Source: Paenibacillus sp. J23TS9 (lineage in GTDB: Bacteria; Bacillota; Bacilli; Paenibacillales; Paenibacillaceae). From it: DNA of 64,000 nt. Location of the stretch: positions 124,001-188,000 of the forward strand of contig NZ_BOSG01000002.1 in the NCBI RefSeq assembly GCF_018403225.1, read 5' to 3'. A model generated the notes under the pieces. The model worked only from the letters and a program-made list of their open reading frames with translations. It searched no databases and was not told the DNA's origin. Position 1 is the stretch's first letter, and each line of letters opens with the position of its first letter. The translations under genes and the position numbers were made by a program. Of this stretch, positions 26,249 through 34,490 are shown piece after piece.

Positions 26249-27553
26249 CTAGATCTTATACGCCTTCATCGCCTTGCGAAGCTCTTTTAATGATGGACGT
26301 TTGCCGTACATCAGGACACCGGTGCGGTAGATCTTGGCGGACAGCCAGCCGAACACGAGAATCGACACGATCAGGAGCGCCAGGGAGATAAGGATTTGCC
26401 ATACCGGTGCCTCGCCCATGCCGATGCGAACCAGCATCGCGGTCGGCGCCGTGAACGGAATGAAGCTCGTCACCTTGATCAGCATGCTGCCCGGAGTATT
26501 AATGCTGAAAATACCGATGTAGAACGCGGCCAGTCCAAGCATCGTAATCGGCATGACCGCTTGCCCCAGCTCCTCGGTACGGCTGACCATGGAACCGATG
26601 GCTGCGTAAAGCACCGCGAACAAGAAGTAACCGAAGATGTAGAAAGCCAAGCCGTACAGCAGCACCTCCATATTGAGATCCGACAAGCTCAAATGGAATT
26701 CTTCCAGCATCCCAACGTTATTCGGCAGCATTAGGTTGGCACCGATCACGACGCCAAAGGCTGCAATCTGAACGAGTCCCACCAGGAAAATTCCGATGAT
26801 TTTGCCAAACATCTGGTGCAGAGGTTTCACGCTTGTAATGAGGATTTCCATAATACGCGAGCTTTTCTCGGCGGTAATTTCCGCTGCGATCATATTGCCT
26901 GTCATCATGTTGGAGCTAAAGAACAAGATCATCAGGAAGTAGACGGTCACGTAATTCATGATTTTCTGATTCCGGTTCTTTTCCGTGTCTCCACCCGAAC
27001 TTGCTTTAGCGTCGTCGGATATATCCATCGAACGGAAGGACACCGGCTGATTGAGAGCGGCGATTTGCTCTGCCGTCAATGAATCCTTCGTGATCATCGT
27101 CGTTTTAACGTTTTGCAGTGCCCCTTGCAGGTAGGTACCGAGGCTTTGTCCCATGTCCCCTTTGCCTGCGTAGACCACCTTAGGAAACGACTTGTCGGCC
27201 GGGTCCTCTTCGAACTTAAGGTAGCCCTCGAGCTTGCCGTCCTTGACGTCCTGCTTCAGCGCATCCTCGCTGCTTCCCTCATACGGGACGAACGCATAAT
27301 CCTTATTGCCGGCAGCTTCCGCGTATTTCTGAAGCTCTACCACGGCCGCCTGCTGACTACCAGCCAACAGCCCGATTTGCTTCGCCTGGCCGTCATCTCC
27401 ACCGCTGAACTGCTTGATCAGGTATGGAAGGTTCATGCCGATCGTAATCAAAATCGCCAGCACCAGCGTCGTAATCAGAAAAGATTTTGTTTTGACCTTA
27501 TTTTTAAATGTAAACCCGATAATGGTTCCCAAATTGCTATTCATTGGATTCAC
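26249..27553 (-). CDS. ABC transporter permease, NatB-like
   Basis: This 434-residue ABC-2 type membrane protein has an N-terminal helix near residues 27-47, an extracytoplasmic loop of about 160 residues, and about five helices in the C-terminal half, ending SAKIYRTGVLMYGKRPSLKELRKAMKAYKI. The layout matches NatB/YhaP, which with NatA exports sodium in B. subtilis; the substrate here is unproven. ATG 27553 overlaps by 17 bases the end of the ATPase gene, its partner. It is the last gene of the five-gene operon. Confidence 0.88.
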   Translation of the reverse strand: MNPMNSNLGTIIGFTFKNKVKTKSFLITTLVLAILITIGMNLPYLIKQFSGGDDGQAKQIGLLAGSQQAAVVELQKYAEAAGNKDYAFVPYEGSSEDALKQDVKDGKLEGYLKFEEDPADKSFPKVVYAGKGDMGQSLGTYLQGALQNVKTTMITKDSLTAEQIAALNQPVSFRSMDISDDAKASSGGDTEKNRNQKIMNYVTVYFLMILFFSSNMMTGNMIAAEITAEKSSRIMEILITSVKPLHQMFGKIIGIFLVGLVQIAAFGVVIGANLMLPNNVGMLEEFHLSLSDLNMEVLLYGLAFYIFGYFLFAVLYAAIGSMVSRTEELGQAVMPITMLGLAAFYIGIFSINTPGSMLIKVTSFIPFTAPTAMLVRIGMGEAPVWQILISLALLIVSILVFGWLSAKIYRTGVLMYGKRPSLKELRKAMKAYKI

Positions 27554-28439
27554 CCACCTCTTGAATGAAGATTTGGTTCAGCGTTGGCTCCTTGATCTCA
27601 AAGCGCTCCACTGTCGTTTCAGCCATAGCATGCTGCAGGATCAGCTGAGCTGTATCCGGTGTGTTGATATGGATATGGTATCCTTGCTCCACGCTTTCCA
27701 CCGCTTTGACTCCAGGAATGGAATCCAGACGGCTCACTTGACCCTGGGTGTACAGAATTACTTCTTCACGCGGATAACGTCCTTTAATTTCTTTAATATC
27801 TCCTTGCACTACCGTATTTGACCGGTGAAGGATGGTGATCCGCCGGCACAGCTCTTCAACATGCTCCATGCGGTGCGTCGAGAACAAAATGCTCGTTCCA
27901 TCGTTCCGCAGTTCCTTGACTGTAGCCTTGAGCAGTTCCACATTGACCGGATCCAAGCCGCTGAAGGCTTCATCTAAAATCAAGATTTGCGGCTTGTGAA
28001 CGATTGCGGCAATAAATCCCATTTTTTGCTGATTACCCTTGGACAACTCTTCAATCCGCTTATCGTAATACTCCGGAACCTCGAACTGGTCGAGCCAGTA
28101 ACGCAGGCTTTTATCCGCATCCTGTTTGGACATGCCGCGTAATTGGGCCAGGTAAACGATTTGATCACTGATCTTTACCTTCGGATACAATCCGCGTTCC
28201 TCCGGCAGATACCCCATCACACGTGTCAGTTCATTGCTGTAAGGCTTGCCGTGGTAGCGGATATCGCCTCCATCCGGGTAAATCAGTCCCAGCACCATCC
28301 GCATGGTTGTCGTCTTACCGGCACCGTTTGCTCCCAAAAGTCCGTAAATCTCGCCTTGCTCCACCTGCAGTGAAATGTTATTTACCGCCGTCTTTTCCCC
28401 GTACTGTTTAAATACATGATCTAATTGCAACGCTACCAT
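27537..28439 (-). CDS. ABC transporter ATP-binding protein, NatA-like
   Basis: The 300-residue ATPase has Walker A GANGAGKTTT near 37-46, signature LSKGNQQKMGF near 136-146 and Walker B ILILDEAFSGLDP near 157-169, then a switch histidine in STHRMEHVEEL. The C-terminal extension of about 90 residues is typical of export-type ABC-2 ATPases. Start ATG 28439 has AAGGGGAT upstream; the frame opens 18 codons earlier without similarity. It begins two bases after the stop of the preceding ATPase gene and overlaps the permease gene. Confidence 0.92.
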   Translation of the reverse strand: MVALQLDHVFKQYGEKTAVNNISLQVEQGEIYGLLGANGAGKTTTMRMVLGLIYPDGGDIRYHGKPYSNELTRVMGYLPEERGLYPKVKISDQIVYLAQLRGMSKQDADKSLRYWLDQFEVPEYYDKRIEELSKGNQQKMGFIAAIVHKPQILILDEAFSGLDPVNVELLKATVKELRNDGTSILFSTHRMEHVEELCRRITILHRSNTVVQGDIKEIKGRYPREEVILYTQGQVSRLDSIPGVKAVESVEQGYHIHINTPDTAQLILQHAMAETTVERFEIKEPTLNQIFIQEVGESNE

Positions 28440-28441
28440 GT

Positions 28442-29356
28442 TTAATCCCCTTTCCCTGTCTGCGTTCCTGCAGGCAGATGGCCTTTTAACCATAGGCTTA
28501 GTATTTCATCAAGCTCGAGCGTTCTTGTCTTCAGAACCGGTATGCCCGAGTCTTGTAAAATCTGTTCTGTACTTCGGCATTCTGTCGTAATCATCCGGAC
28601 CACACCTTGCGCATCCTGTTGAACCTGGATGATTCCGGGCAAATCCCCGGCAAGATCGGTGCCGCCGCTCACCCAAATCTCTTTCCAGTTATCCATCAGA
28701 CTGTCCTTCTCCACCATGCCATGCATTTTACCATGATGCAACAGCATCACATAGTCGGCCAGCCTTTTGACTTCGTCCACAATATGGGTCGACAGCAGGA
28801 TTGTGGCTTCTCCCGATTCCATGTAGCTCCGTAGCTCATCGATCATCAGCTTCCATGCAAAGGGATCAAGTCCCGACGAGGGTTCATCCAGCAGCAGCAG
28901 TTTGGGACGCGGTGCGAGCGCGGCAGATATCTCATATTTACGCCTTTCCCCCTTAGACATATTCTTGAGCTTGATGTTCCGTGGAACCTTGAATTTCCCG
29001 AGCAGCTCTTCAAAATAAGTCTGATCCCATTCCGGATACCACTGTGCCCGAAATTCTGCCGCCTCTTCCGCAGTCAGATTGTCCTCTTCCCTGCTCGATT
29101 TCTCCGATACGAAGCCGATCTGGCGCCGGATATGCTGCGGAATTTCCTGCTTGTAATTCTCGCCGAACCAGGAGATACTGCCTCGGTCGGGGAAAACAAT
29201 TTTCAGCATCATATGAATGAGTGTGCTTTTGCCCGAGCCGTTTTCTCCGATCAGTCCAATCACATAACCTTGGGGCAGCTGCAGATCTATGGGGCCGATT
29301 GTCTTCTGCCGCATCCTTTTCTCGATCCCTTTCATCTCTATGGCGAGCTGTTCCAC
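28442..29356 (-). CDS. ABC transporter ATP-binding protein, YtrB-like
   Basis: The 304-residue ATPase has Walker A GENGSGKSTL near 38-47, signature NMSKGERRKYEISAAL near 134-149 and Walker B LLLLDEPSSGLDP near 154-166. It starts GTG 29356, directly after the TAA stop of the GntR gene, so the two are translated together. The membrane partner is probably the protein at 29892-30611, because the other ATPase has its own permease. The YtrA-YtrB order of B. subtilis supports a YtrB-like role, possibly in cell-wall antibiotic response. Confidence 0.9.
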   Translation of the reverse strand: MEQLAIEMKGIEKRMRQKTIGPIDLQLPQGYVIGLIGENGSGKSTLIHMMLKIVFPDRGSISWFGENYKQEIPQHIRRQIGFVSEKSSREEDNLTAEEAAEFRAQWYPEWDQTYFEELLGKFKVPRNIKLKNMSKGERRKYEISAALAPRPKLLLLDEPSSGLDPFAWKLMIDELRSYMESGEATILLSTHIVDEVKRLADYVMLLHHGKMHGMVEKDSLMDNWKEIWVSGGTDLAGDLPGIIQVQQDAQGVVRMITTECRSTEQILQDSGIPVLKTRTLELDEILSLWLKGHLPAGTQTGKGD

Positions 29357-29776
29357 TTATGCTTCACCTTCTCTCTTATCCGGATGGTACTTGCTGTGCA
29401 ATATGGTTAAGAAAAGCTGCTTCAGTTCATCCTCTTCGCACTTGACGGAAATGCCGACATCGACTGCGGAATTCAGCGCCTCTTCCACCGCTTCCCTTCT
29501 GAATACTTCACGCTGTGAATCACCAACCTTGGCGACAAATGTTCCGGTTCCCTGCTTGGTCCGCAGCAGTCCCTCGCTCTCCAGGTCCTGATAAACCCGG
29601 CGGACCGTAATGACGCTGCAATTTAACCCTCCGGCAAATTCCCTGATGGATGGCAATAGAGTCCCCTCCTTGACTTGTCCGCTGATGATCAGCGATCTTA
29701 ACTGGGATTCGATCTGATGGTAAAGCGGTTCAGCGCTGTTTTCATTCAGTTGTATAGGAATCCACACCTTTCGCAC
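29357..29776 (-). CDS. GntR-family regulator, YtrA subfamily
   Basis: The 139-residue protein has an N-terminal GntR winged helix (PLYHQIESQLRSLIISGQVKEGTLLPSIREFAGGLNCSVITVRRVYQDLESEGLLRTKQGTGTFV). Its short C-terminal helical part of about 50 residues is the size seen in the YtrA subfamily, which usually controls ABC transporter operons. GTG 29776 is the start, with GAGGTGAG before it. It probably binds the TGTGTATA repeats at 30646-30700. A 115-base gap separates it from the membrane protein gene upstream. Confidence 0.9.
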   Translation of the reverse strand: MRKVWIPIQLNENSAEPLYHQIESQLRSLIISGQVKEGTLLPSIREFAGGLNCSVITVRRVYQDLESEGLLRTKQGTGTFVAKVGDSQREVFRREAVEEALNSAVDVGISVKCEEDELKQLFLTILHSKYHPDKREGEA

Positions 29777-29891
29777 CTCACCTCTTGCTTCTCGAACAGG
29801 CTGCTGCCCGATGCGGCAGTTCTGTAGACGAAGGAGCCAATATTTATCTTAAGCCGTACAGTTTGTTGTATTTTTAGTTCGTTCTATTTGG

Positions 29892-30611
29892 TCACACCAG
29901 ATCTCTGCTTCTAAGCTTGCGCAATGTTATTTTTGAAAAGAACATCAGACTTGCGGCTGCTGCAGCCAGCATTGCCCACATCAGAGGAGACAGCAGACTC
30001 CAGCGCGATGCCAGTTCAATAGAGTATAACAGCATGTTGCCACCGCATATTTTAATGACCACAGCTGCGATCACAGCCGCTGCTAACAGCATTAAGGTTG
30101 ATCTCAGGTACGCTTTGCCATGATTCGAGAATTCCAAATACATATACGGCCCTGACATCATGATTCCATAACCGATCCATGTGAGCGCTAAAGCAAAATA
30201 TCCTGCCAGAGACATTTCGCTGCGCATCGGCTCGGCAAACCAGTACATCAGGCCGAAGAAGACGATTCCGTTCATGATAAAGGCCAGGAAAATCTGCATC
30301 AGCCTGTAGGCGATCACGACATGGTCGGATATCGGCAGTGCTCTGAAATAGGCCAACATCTGTGTGTAAGAATCCTCACTTAAATATTTGAAGGATCTTC
30401 TGCAGAAGTAAAAGCCAAGCATGGGCATCAACAGTAAAAACAATCCGTCAATCACCGGGCTCACATACTCTGGAGCCTCCATCTGACCTTTGACTGCCAT
30501 CCCAAATGTAAAAGCCATGTAAGCAGCATATACGAAGGCCCACACAAAATATTTCTTCTCACCCTTCAAATCCTTCAGTATCATGGACCAAGCTTTCTTT
30601 GTGTTTTCCAA
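29892..30611 (-). CDS. ABC-2 type membrane protein
   Basis: The 239-residue protein has about six membrane helices: WAFVYAAYMAFTFGMAV, then GLFLLLMPMLGFYFC, IFLAFIMNGIVFFGLMYWF, SLAGYFALALTWIGYGIMM, LMLLAAAVIAAVVIKIC and SPLMWAMLAAAAASLMFF. It resembles ABC-2 membrane subunits from ytr-type operons. It is the first gene of the unit and directly follows the operator-bearing promoter. Its ATPase partner is probably at 28442-29356. The substrate is unknown. Confidence 0.8.
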   Translation of the reverse strand: MENTKKAWSMILKDLKGEKKYFVWAFVYAAYMAFTFGMAVKGQMEAPEYVSPVIDGLFLLLMPMLGFYFCRRSFKYLSEDSYTQMLAYFRALPISDHVVIAYRLMQIFLAFIMNGIVFFGLMYWFAEPMRSEMSLAGYFALALTWIGYGIMMSGPYMYLEFSNHGKAYLRSTLMLLAAAVIAAVVIKICGGNMLLYSIELASRWSLLSPLMWAMLAAAAASLMFFSKITLRKLRSRDLV

Positions 30612-30645
30612 ACGGCTCTCCCCCGCTCAATCTTAAATATCTGTC

Positions 30646-30700
30646 AGGTGTGTATATACACCTCATCACTGTGCTTACTGTGTATATCTTTATACACAGT
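30646..30700 (-). promoter_or_regulatory. Paired inverted-repeat operators of the GntR/ABC operon
   Basis: ACTGTGTATA (30677-30686) and TATACACAGT (30691-30700) are perfect ten-base arms. A second palindrome, GTGTATATACAC (30650-30661), shares the TGTATA/TATACA core and lies just downstream. Both precede the first gene of the operon. YtrA-type regulators bind AGTGTA-N-TACACT-like repeats, so the GntR protein of this operon is the likely ligand. Confidence 0.7.
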
Positions 30701-30777
30701 ATATAGTGTGTTTTTCATTCCCGCAATAGGCAGATTAAAATTTAATTGGGAAATTTTATAAATACCTCTTTAATAAA

Positions 30778-30816
30778 ACAAAAAAGGCTTGAAGCCCCCT
30801 AAGAGCTTCAAGCCTT
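30778..30816 (-). terminator. Terminator of the 30842-31717 gene
   Basis: Arms AAGGCTTGAAG (30784-30794) and CTTCAAGCCTT (30806-30816) pair. On the minus strand a long T run follows (30778-30783). Confidence 0.85.
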
Positions 30817-30841
30817 ATCCAACAACGATTTATGGTTCATT

Positions 30842-31717
30842 CTAATAAGCAAAAGCCGCTGGATATCTGGCAAAAAAATCAAGCATGGTTTGTGCTAACT
30901 GTGCCTTTTCTTCAGGTGCTCCAATCTCCAGCAATGTAAATTGATTGTTATTCTGTTCAACAAACCGGTAGGCCATCCCGTAGGTCTTGAAGGTTTCCGC
31001 AGGCTTTTTCAACTTAAATTGAACCATATGTTCATTCAGCTGCGTTCTGCTCTCAAACACGGGCGGGTCTGCCATAAACCCTTGTTCATCTGCCCACTTC
31101 TCCATTTTCGGAAAATAGCTCCCAATCATTCCGATGGCGCATCCCTGACAGGCCCCGACATCCAGATAAGTCATATGGATATCCGGATTCGAAGGATCGC
31201 GCATTTCAATTTTAACCGAGCCATTCATTCCCGTCTCCGCTGTGGTAACCTCCCAGTTGCGAGGAGCAAGCATGAGATAGCCATGGCTGCTGCTCTCATT
31301 CAAGAAGAATGCACCCCATCGTGTTAATTCCGAATCCGGAATGGGAAGATCCTGCAGTACCGGCAGCTCCTTATGCGGAAGATTGGTTGGAACTTCCTCA
31401 CCATAGAATTTACCGGATACACAGTAGAGCGGAATTTGCCTGATGCTTTCTTCCGTCGACTGCTTCAGCTTAAGCACACCGCATTGTACCGCGGGCCGCC
31501 TGCCCTCACTTATGTCTGGATCTGAATCAGACGACTTCCCGGATGCGGGCGGCGCTGTGGTCTGATTTTGCTGTCCTGTCTCATGCTGTTGTTCTGCCAA
31601 CAGCGCTTTGGGGTTCGAAAGCGAGGTCGTAAACAGCAATGTCACGATTGCTGCTACAACCAGAATATAACGTTTGCTCTTCTGACTCCCCTGTTTCAAA
31701 AAGCCGATACGTTTCAT
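30842..31717 (-). CDS. Exported protein of unknown function
   Basis: The 291-residue protein has a basic start and one membrane or signal helix (about 18-36), a Gln/Ser/Pro-rich linker (about 45-75), then a folded domain with Cys residues at about 79, 99, 189 and 192 (CxxC in GACQGCA). It resembles what I recall of DUF4850-type secreted proteins, but I cannot confirm that. Start ATG 31717 is preceded by a weak GGGATTCC-type site. It is monocistronic with a clear terminator. No function can be assigned. Confidence 0.7.
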   Translation of the reverse strand: MKRIGFLKQGSQKSKRYILVVAAIVTLLFTTSLSNPKALLAEQQHETGQQNQTTAPPASGKSSDSDPDISEGRRPAVQCGVLKLKQSTEESIRQIPLYCVSGKFYGEEVPTNLPHKELPVLQDLPIPDSELTRWGAFFLNESSSHGYLMLAPRNWEVTTAETGMNGSVKIEMRDPSNPDIHMTYLDVGACQGCAIGMIGSYFPKMEKWADEQGFMADPPVFESRTQLNEHMVQFKLKKPAETFKTYGMAYRFVEQNNNQFTLLEIGAPEEKAQLAQTMLDFFARYPAAFAY

Positions 31718-31853
31718 GTGGAATCCCGGACCTTTTCAGTGATTTTGAGGTTCACCCTTATAAACTTTAAACGTGATTAGGAACCATAAAGTTACCGTTT
31801 ATTTTTTGGCGTTCCTTAATAAATACCCACATTCCAGGTCCAAGAACAATGTA

Positions 31854-31869
31854 AGCATGTAAACATGCT
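31854..31869. promoter_or_regulatory. Perfect palindrome upstream of the 31717 gene
   Basis: AGCATGT (31854-31860), AA, ACATGCT (31863-31869) is a perfect inverted repeat in the gap before the exported protein gene, about 137 bases from its start. It could be an operator; no matching regulator is next to it. Confidence 0.3.
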
Positions 31870-31950
31870 ATATTTTCCATCCACTCCTTATCAAATGGTA
31901 TCGCAGACAAACGAAATCCGCCCAGATACTAATATGTGACAACAAGAACA

Positions 31951-31998
31951 AAAAGACCTTCCCGCGATGCCCCTTACGGACACCTGAAAAGGTCTTTT
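31951..31998 (-). terminator. Terminator after the DUF420 gene
   Basis: AAAAGACCTT (31951-31960) and AAGGTCTTTT (31989-31998) pair. On the minus strand a T run follows. It ends the caa3 oxidase cluster. Confidence 0.8.
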
Positions 31999-32029
31999 GT
32001 ACTTATCTGTGAATATGTGGGTAACCGTC

Positions 32030-32494
32030 TTAAGCCCCCAAAATAACTTCCCATACCGGCTTGGTATGTCCGCCTGGATACAGCACGTACAGCAGCACAT
32101 ATACCGCTACCCCGGTGATGGCCGTAATAAACCAGATGGTTGCCGTGACTCTTCCCCATTTCCGGTGCTTCGAGAATTTCTCCTTGAAAGCGAGCACCAG
32201 CGTTGTTATTCCAAATACAGCAGCTATGGTAGCCAGCGTAATGTGGAAGATCAGGAATATCTGATAGTATATTTTCATTTCATCCGAACCGCCCCAGGAC
32301 GTATTCCCTACGAATGCGGTTCTGGACACGTAGATGATAAAGAACAGAAGCGCGGCAATCGCACCGCAAATCATTACTTTTTTGTGGGCTTCACGCTTTC
32401 CTTGAATAATGAGCGCCCAGCCAATTGCCACCAAAATCGCACTAATGACAATAAACGATGTGCTGACGGTTGGCATTAGCATGTATAAATCCAT
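32030..32494 (-). CDS. DUF420 membrane protein, CtaM-like
   Basis: The 154-residue protein has about four or five membrane helices (about 11-29, 38-58, 78-98, 115-135) and the DUF420 feel of KIYYQIFLIFHITLATIAAVFGI. DUF420 includes CtaM, needed for maturation of heme-copper oxidases in staphylococci. It lies 31 bases after ctaG, so a role in caa3 assembly is likely. There is no catalytic motif. The gene is the last of the cluster. Confidence 0.8.
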   Translation of the reverse strand: MDLYMLMPTVSTSFIVISAILVAIGWALIIQGKREAHKKVMICGAIAALLFFIIYVSRTAFVGNTSWGGSDEMKIYYQIFLIFHITLATIAAVFGITTLVLAFKEKFSKHRKWGRVTATIWFITAITGVAVYVLLYVLYPGGHTKPVWEVILGA

Positions 32495-32525
32495 GGATAT
32501 CCCCCTTACTTCGAGAAATCAGCTC

Positions 32526-33437
32526 TTATGCCCGATTCAATGAACCTTCGTTAAACTCAGCTGGCGTAATATCGTCTTCTTCTTTATTTTCAGTCTTATA
32601 CCATTGGAAAAATACTTTTCCCAGCATAGATGCGAAAATAAATTCCTGAATAAACTTCATCACGATTCCGCCAACCTGCTGATCTACCTTTGTGCTCATG
32701 ATGTTGAAAAAGGTTGGACCGCCAAACGCCTGAAGCAGCTTCGACGGATCTCCGGATACGCAGTATCCCATTGCCTGTGCCCATGTATTCGGATCGCTGT
32801 ATGTAGCATACATCGGCTTGGTTGAGAAAATGATCAGACCACAGGCCGGTGTCAACAGCACCATGTTCAGGAAAATGAAGCCGATCTTAGTGAGTCCTGA
32901 AGCCTTGTCTTTTTCCGGCAGCGGATTAATCAGTGTCCACCACATTAGGATGGACGCAATAAACAGCACCAGATAATAGATCCGGTGAAGAGCAAAATGC
33001 AGCATCACATAGTCATGGACCGCCGGAAAGTGATAGAAAGAGAATAATCCGTTAAACACCACCGCAGCCACAACGGGCCGGGCCAAGAAACCCAGTTTCT
33101 TGAATGGATTCACCTTCAGGATCGCTCTCCACAGCCATGCCGGTAAGCCCATCATAAGCAGCGGCGGCGCCACCAGATATGACAGTGCCATCGTCGTCAT
33201 GTGAAACGTAAACATGATATGTCCGAGCAGACTGATCGGCCCGCCTTGAGCAAGGTACAGGATAAACATACCGCTGACGAAGCTGATCTTTTTGCTTAAC
33301 GATACGGGCTCAGCACCGGCAAACCTCTCACTGAGCGGTCCGATTACAACAAAATAAGCAGCCGTCACGAGCAGCATAAATGCGAGAAATAACGGACTGA
33401 ACAAAGCGCTAAAGCTAAAATATTCTAACCCCAGCAT
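32526..33437 (-). CDS. ctaG: Cytochrome c oxidase assembly factor CtaG
   Basis: The 303-residue protein has about seven membrane helices and belongs to the caa3_CtaG family, needed for copper loading or assembly of caa3 oxidase. Histidine-bearing segments HIMFTFHMTTMALSYLVAPPLLMMG and FYHFPAVHDYVMLHFALHRIYYLVLF are family hallmarks. ATG 33437 has GAGGAGG nine bases upstream; the frame opens six codons earlier without similarity. A hairpin terminator lies between it and ctaF, so ctaG may be partly read through or use its own promoter. Confidence 0.92.
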   Translation of the reverse strand: MLGLEYFSFSALFSPLFLAFMLLVTAAYFVVIGPLSERFAGAEPVSLSKKISFVSGMFILYLAQGGPISLLGHIMFTFHMTTMALSYLVAPPLLMMGLPAWLWRAILKVNPFKKLGFLARPVVAAVVFNGLFSFYHFPAVHDYVMLHFALHRIYYLVLFIASILMWWTLINPLPEKDKASGLTKIGFIFLNMVLLTPACGLIIFSTKPMYATYSDPNTWAQAMGYCVSGDPSKLLQAFGGPTFFNIMSTKVDQQVGGIVMKFIQEFIFASMLGKVFFQWYKTENKEEDDITPAEFNEGSLNRA

Positions 33438-33496
33438 GTTAAAACCTCCTCTCAAGCAGCGTCATATCTGTCGAAATTGTGACAGCTTGCCCTCAT

Positions 33497-33529
33497 TGAA
33501 AAAAAGAGGGGGCCAAAGCCCGCCTCTTT
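33497..33529 (-). terminator. Internal terminator between ctaF and ctaG
   Basis: AAAGAGG and GCCTCTTT arms with GGGC/GCCC inside form a GC-rich hairpin (33503-33529). A T run follows on the minus strand. It could reduce ctaG relative to the oxidase subunits. Confidence 0.7.
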
Positions 33530-33536
33530 CTCTATT

Positions 33537-33860
33537 TTACCACCAAACCCAATACAAAGCTGTTACGATCGCAGTACCAGCTACGAAGAATCCACCAATC
33601 ATAAACAGGATGGGCATCAAATGTCCCCGATCCTTTAAGTGCATCCAGTAACCTAATTGAACCAGAACCTGAAGCACTGCCATAACCAGGAGCAAAATAA
33701 CCGTAAAGGCTGCATTCACTCCGCCGGCAGAGACTGCCGCAAAAGCAATGGCTGTCAGAATGATGGAGAAAATGAATACTATGATATGCTTCTGAGGGCC
33801 CTCATGACGTTCACTATGCTTAACGACATCATGATTCGCTTGATGATCTGCAGTAGACAT
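33537..33860 (-). CDS. ctaF: Cytochrome c oxidase subunit IV
   Basis: The 107-residue protein has three membrane helices after a polar, His-rich start (HQANHDVVKHSERHEGPQKH). It is the CtaF/CyoD-type small subunit of the caa3 oxidase, in the last helix VAGTAIVTALYWVWW. It follows ctaE by three bases and is probably co-translated with it. It has no redox centre and supports subunit I assembly. Confidence 0.9.
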   Translation of the reverse strand: MSTADHQANHDVVKHSERHEGPQKHIIVFIFSIILTAIAFAAVSAGGVNAAFTVILLLVMAVLQVLVQLGYWMHLKDRGHLMPILFMIGGFFVAGTAIVTALYWVWW

Positions 33861-33863
33861 GTC

Positions 33864-34490
33864 TTAGCCCACCTTTCCGAGCAGGTAAACGACCGTAAAG
33901 ATGAATACCCATACGACGTCGATAAAGTGCCAATACATCGCCGACACATATACCTTAGGCGCCGTTACGACCGTCAATCCTTTTTTATAGAGCTGTCCAA
34001 TCAGGACGGAAATCCACAGTACCCCGAAGGCAACGTGCGCTCCGTGGAAGCCTACCAGCGTGTAGAACGCCGAACTGAATGCACTTGTAGTCATGCCGAA
34101 TTTCTCCGCACGCACATATTCAGCAAACTCATAAATTTCAAGACCCAGGAAGCCCAGACCTAAAAGAACGGTAATCATTAACCATACGCGAAGTGCAGCT
34201 ACCTTATGACGGTGCATCGCCTGAACGGCGAACACGCTGGTCAAGCTGCTGACGAGCAGGATCAAGGTCGCTGCCGCAGTCATCGGCAATTGGAAAAGCT
34301 CACCTGCAGTAGGGCCTTCGTTCGTTTGATTGCGAAGCGCTAGGAATGTCGCGAACAGGGTACCGAACAGCACGGCCTCTCCACCAAGGAAGAGCCAGAA
34401 GCTGAGCACTTTATTGCGGCCTTCCAACGTCGCTTTTTCCGGTTCATGAGGCAAAGCGCCGTCTACCGTTTCTGCATGCGTTGTACTCAT
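33864..34490 (-). CDS. ctaE: Cytochrome c oxidase subunit III
   Basis: The 208-residue protein has about five membrane helices (KVLSFWLFLGGEAVLFGTLFATFLAL first, then LFQLPMTAAATLILLVSSLTSVFAVQAM). VGFHGAHVAFGVLW and YWHFIDVVWVFIFTVVYL are subunit III signatures. It starts at ATG 34490, overlapping the end of ctaD by four bases (ATGA). It stabilises subunit I. Confidence 0.94.
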   Translation of the reverse strand: MSTTHAETVDGALPHEPEKATLEGRNKVLSFWLFLGGEAVLFGTLFATFLALRNQTNEGPTAGELFQLPMTAAATLILLVSSLTSVFAVQAMHRHKVAALRVWLMITVLLGLGFLGLEIYEFAEYVRAEKFGMTTSAFSSAFYTLVGFHGAHVAFGVLWISVLIGQLYKKGLTVVTAPKVYVSAMYWHFIDVVWVFIFTVVYLLGKVG

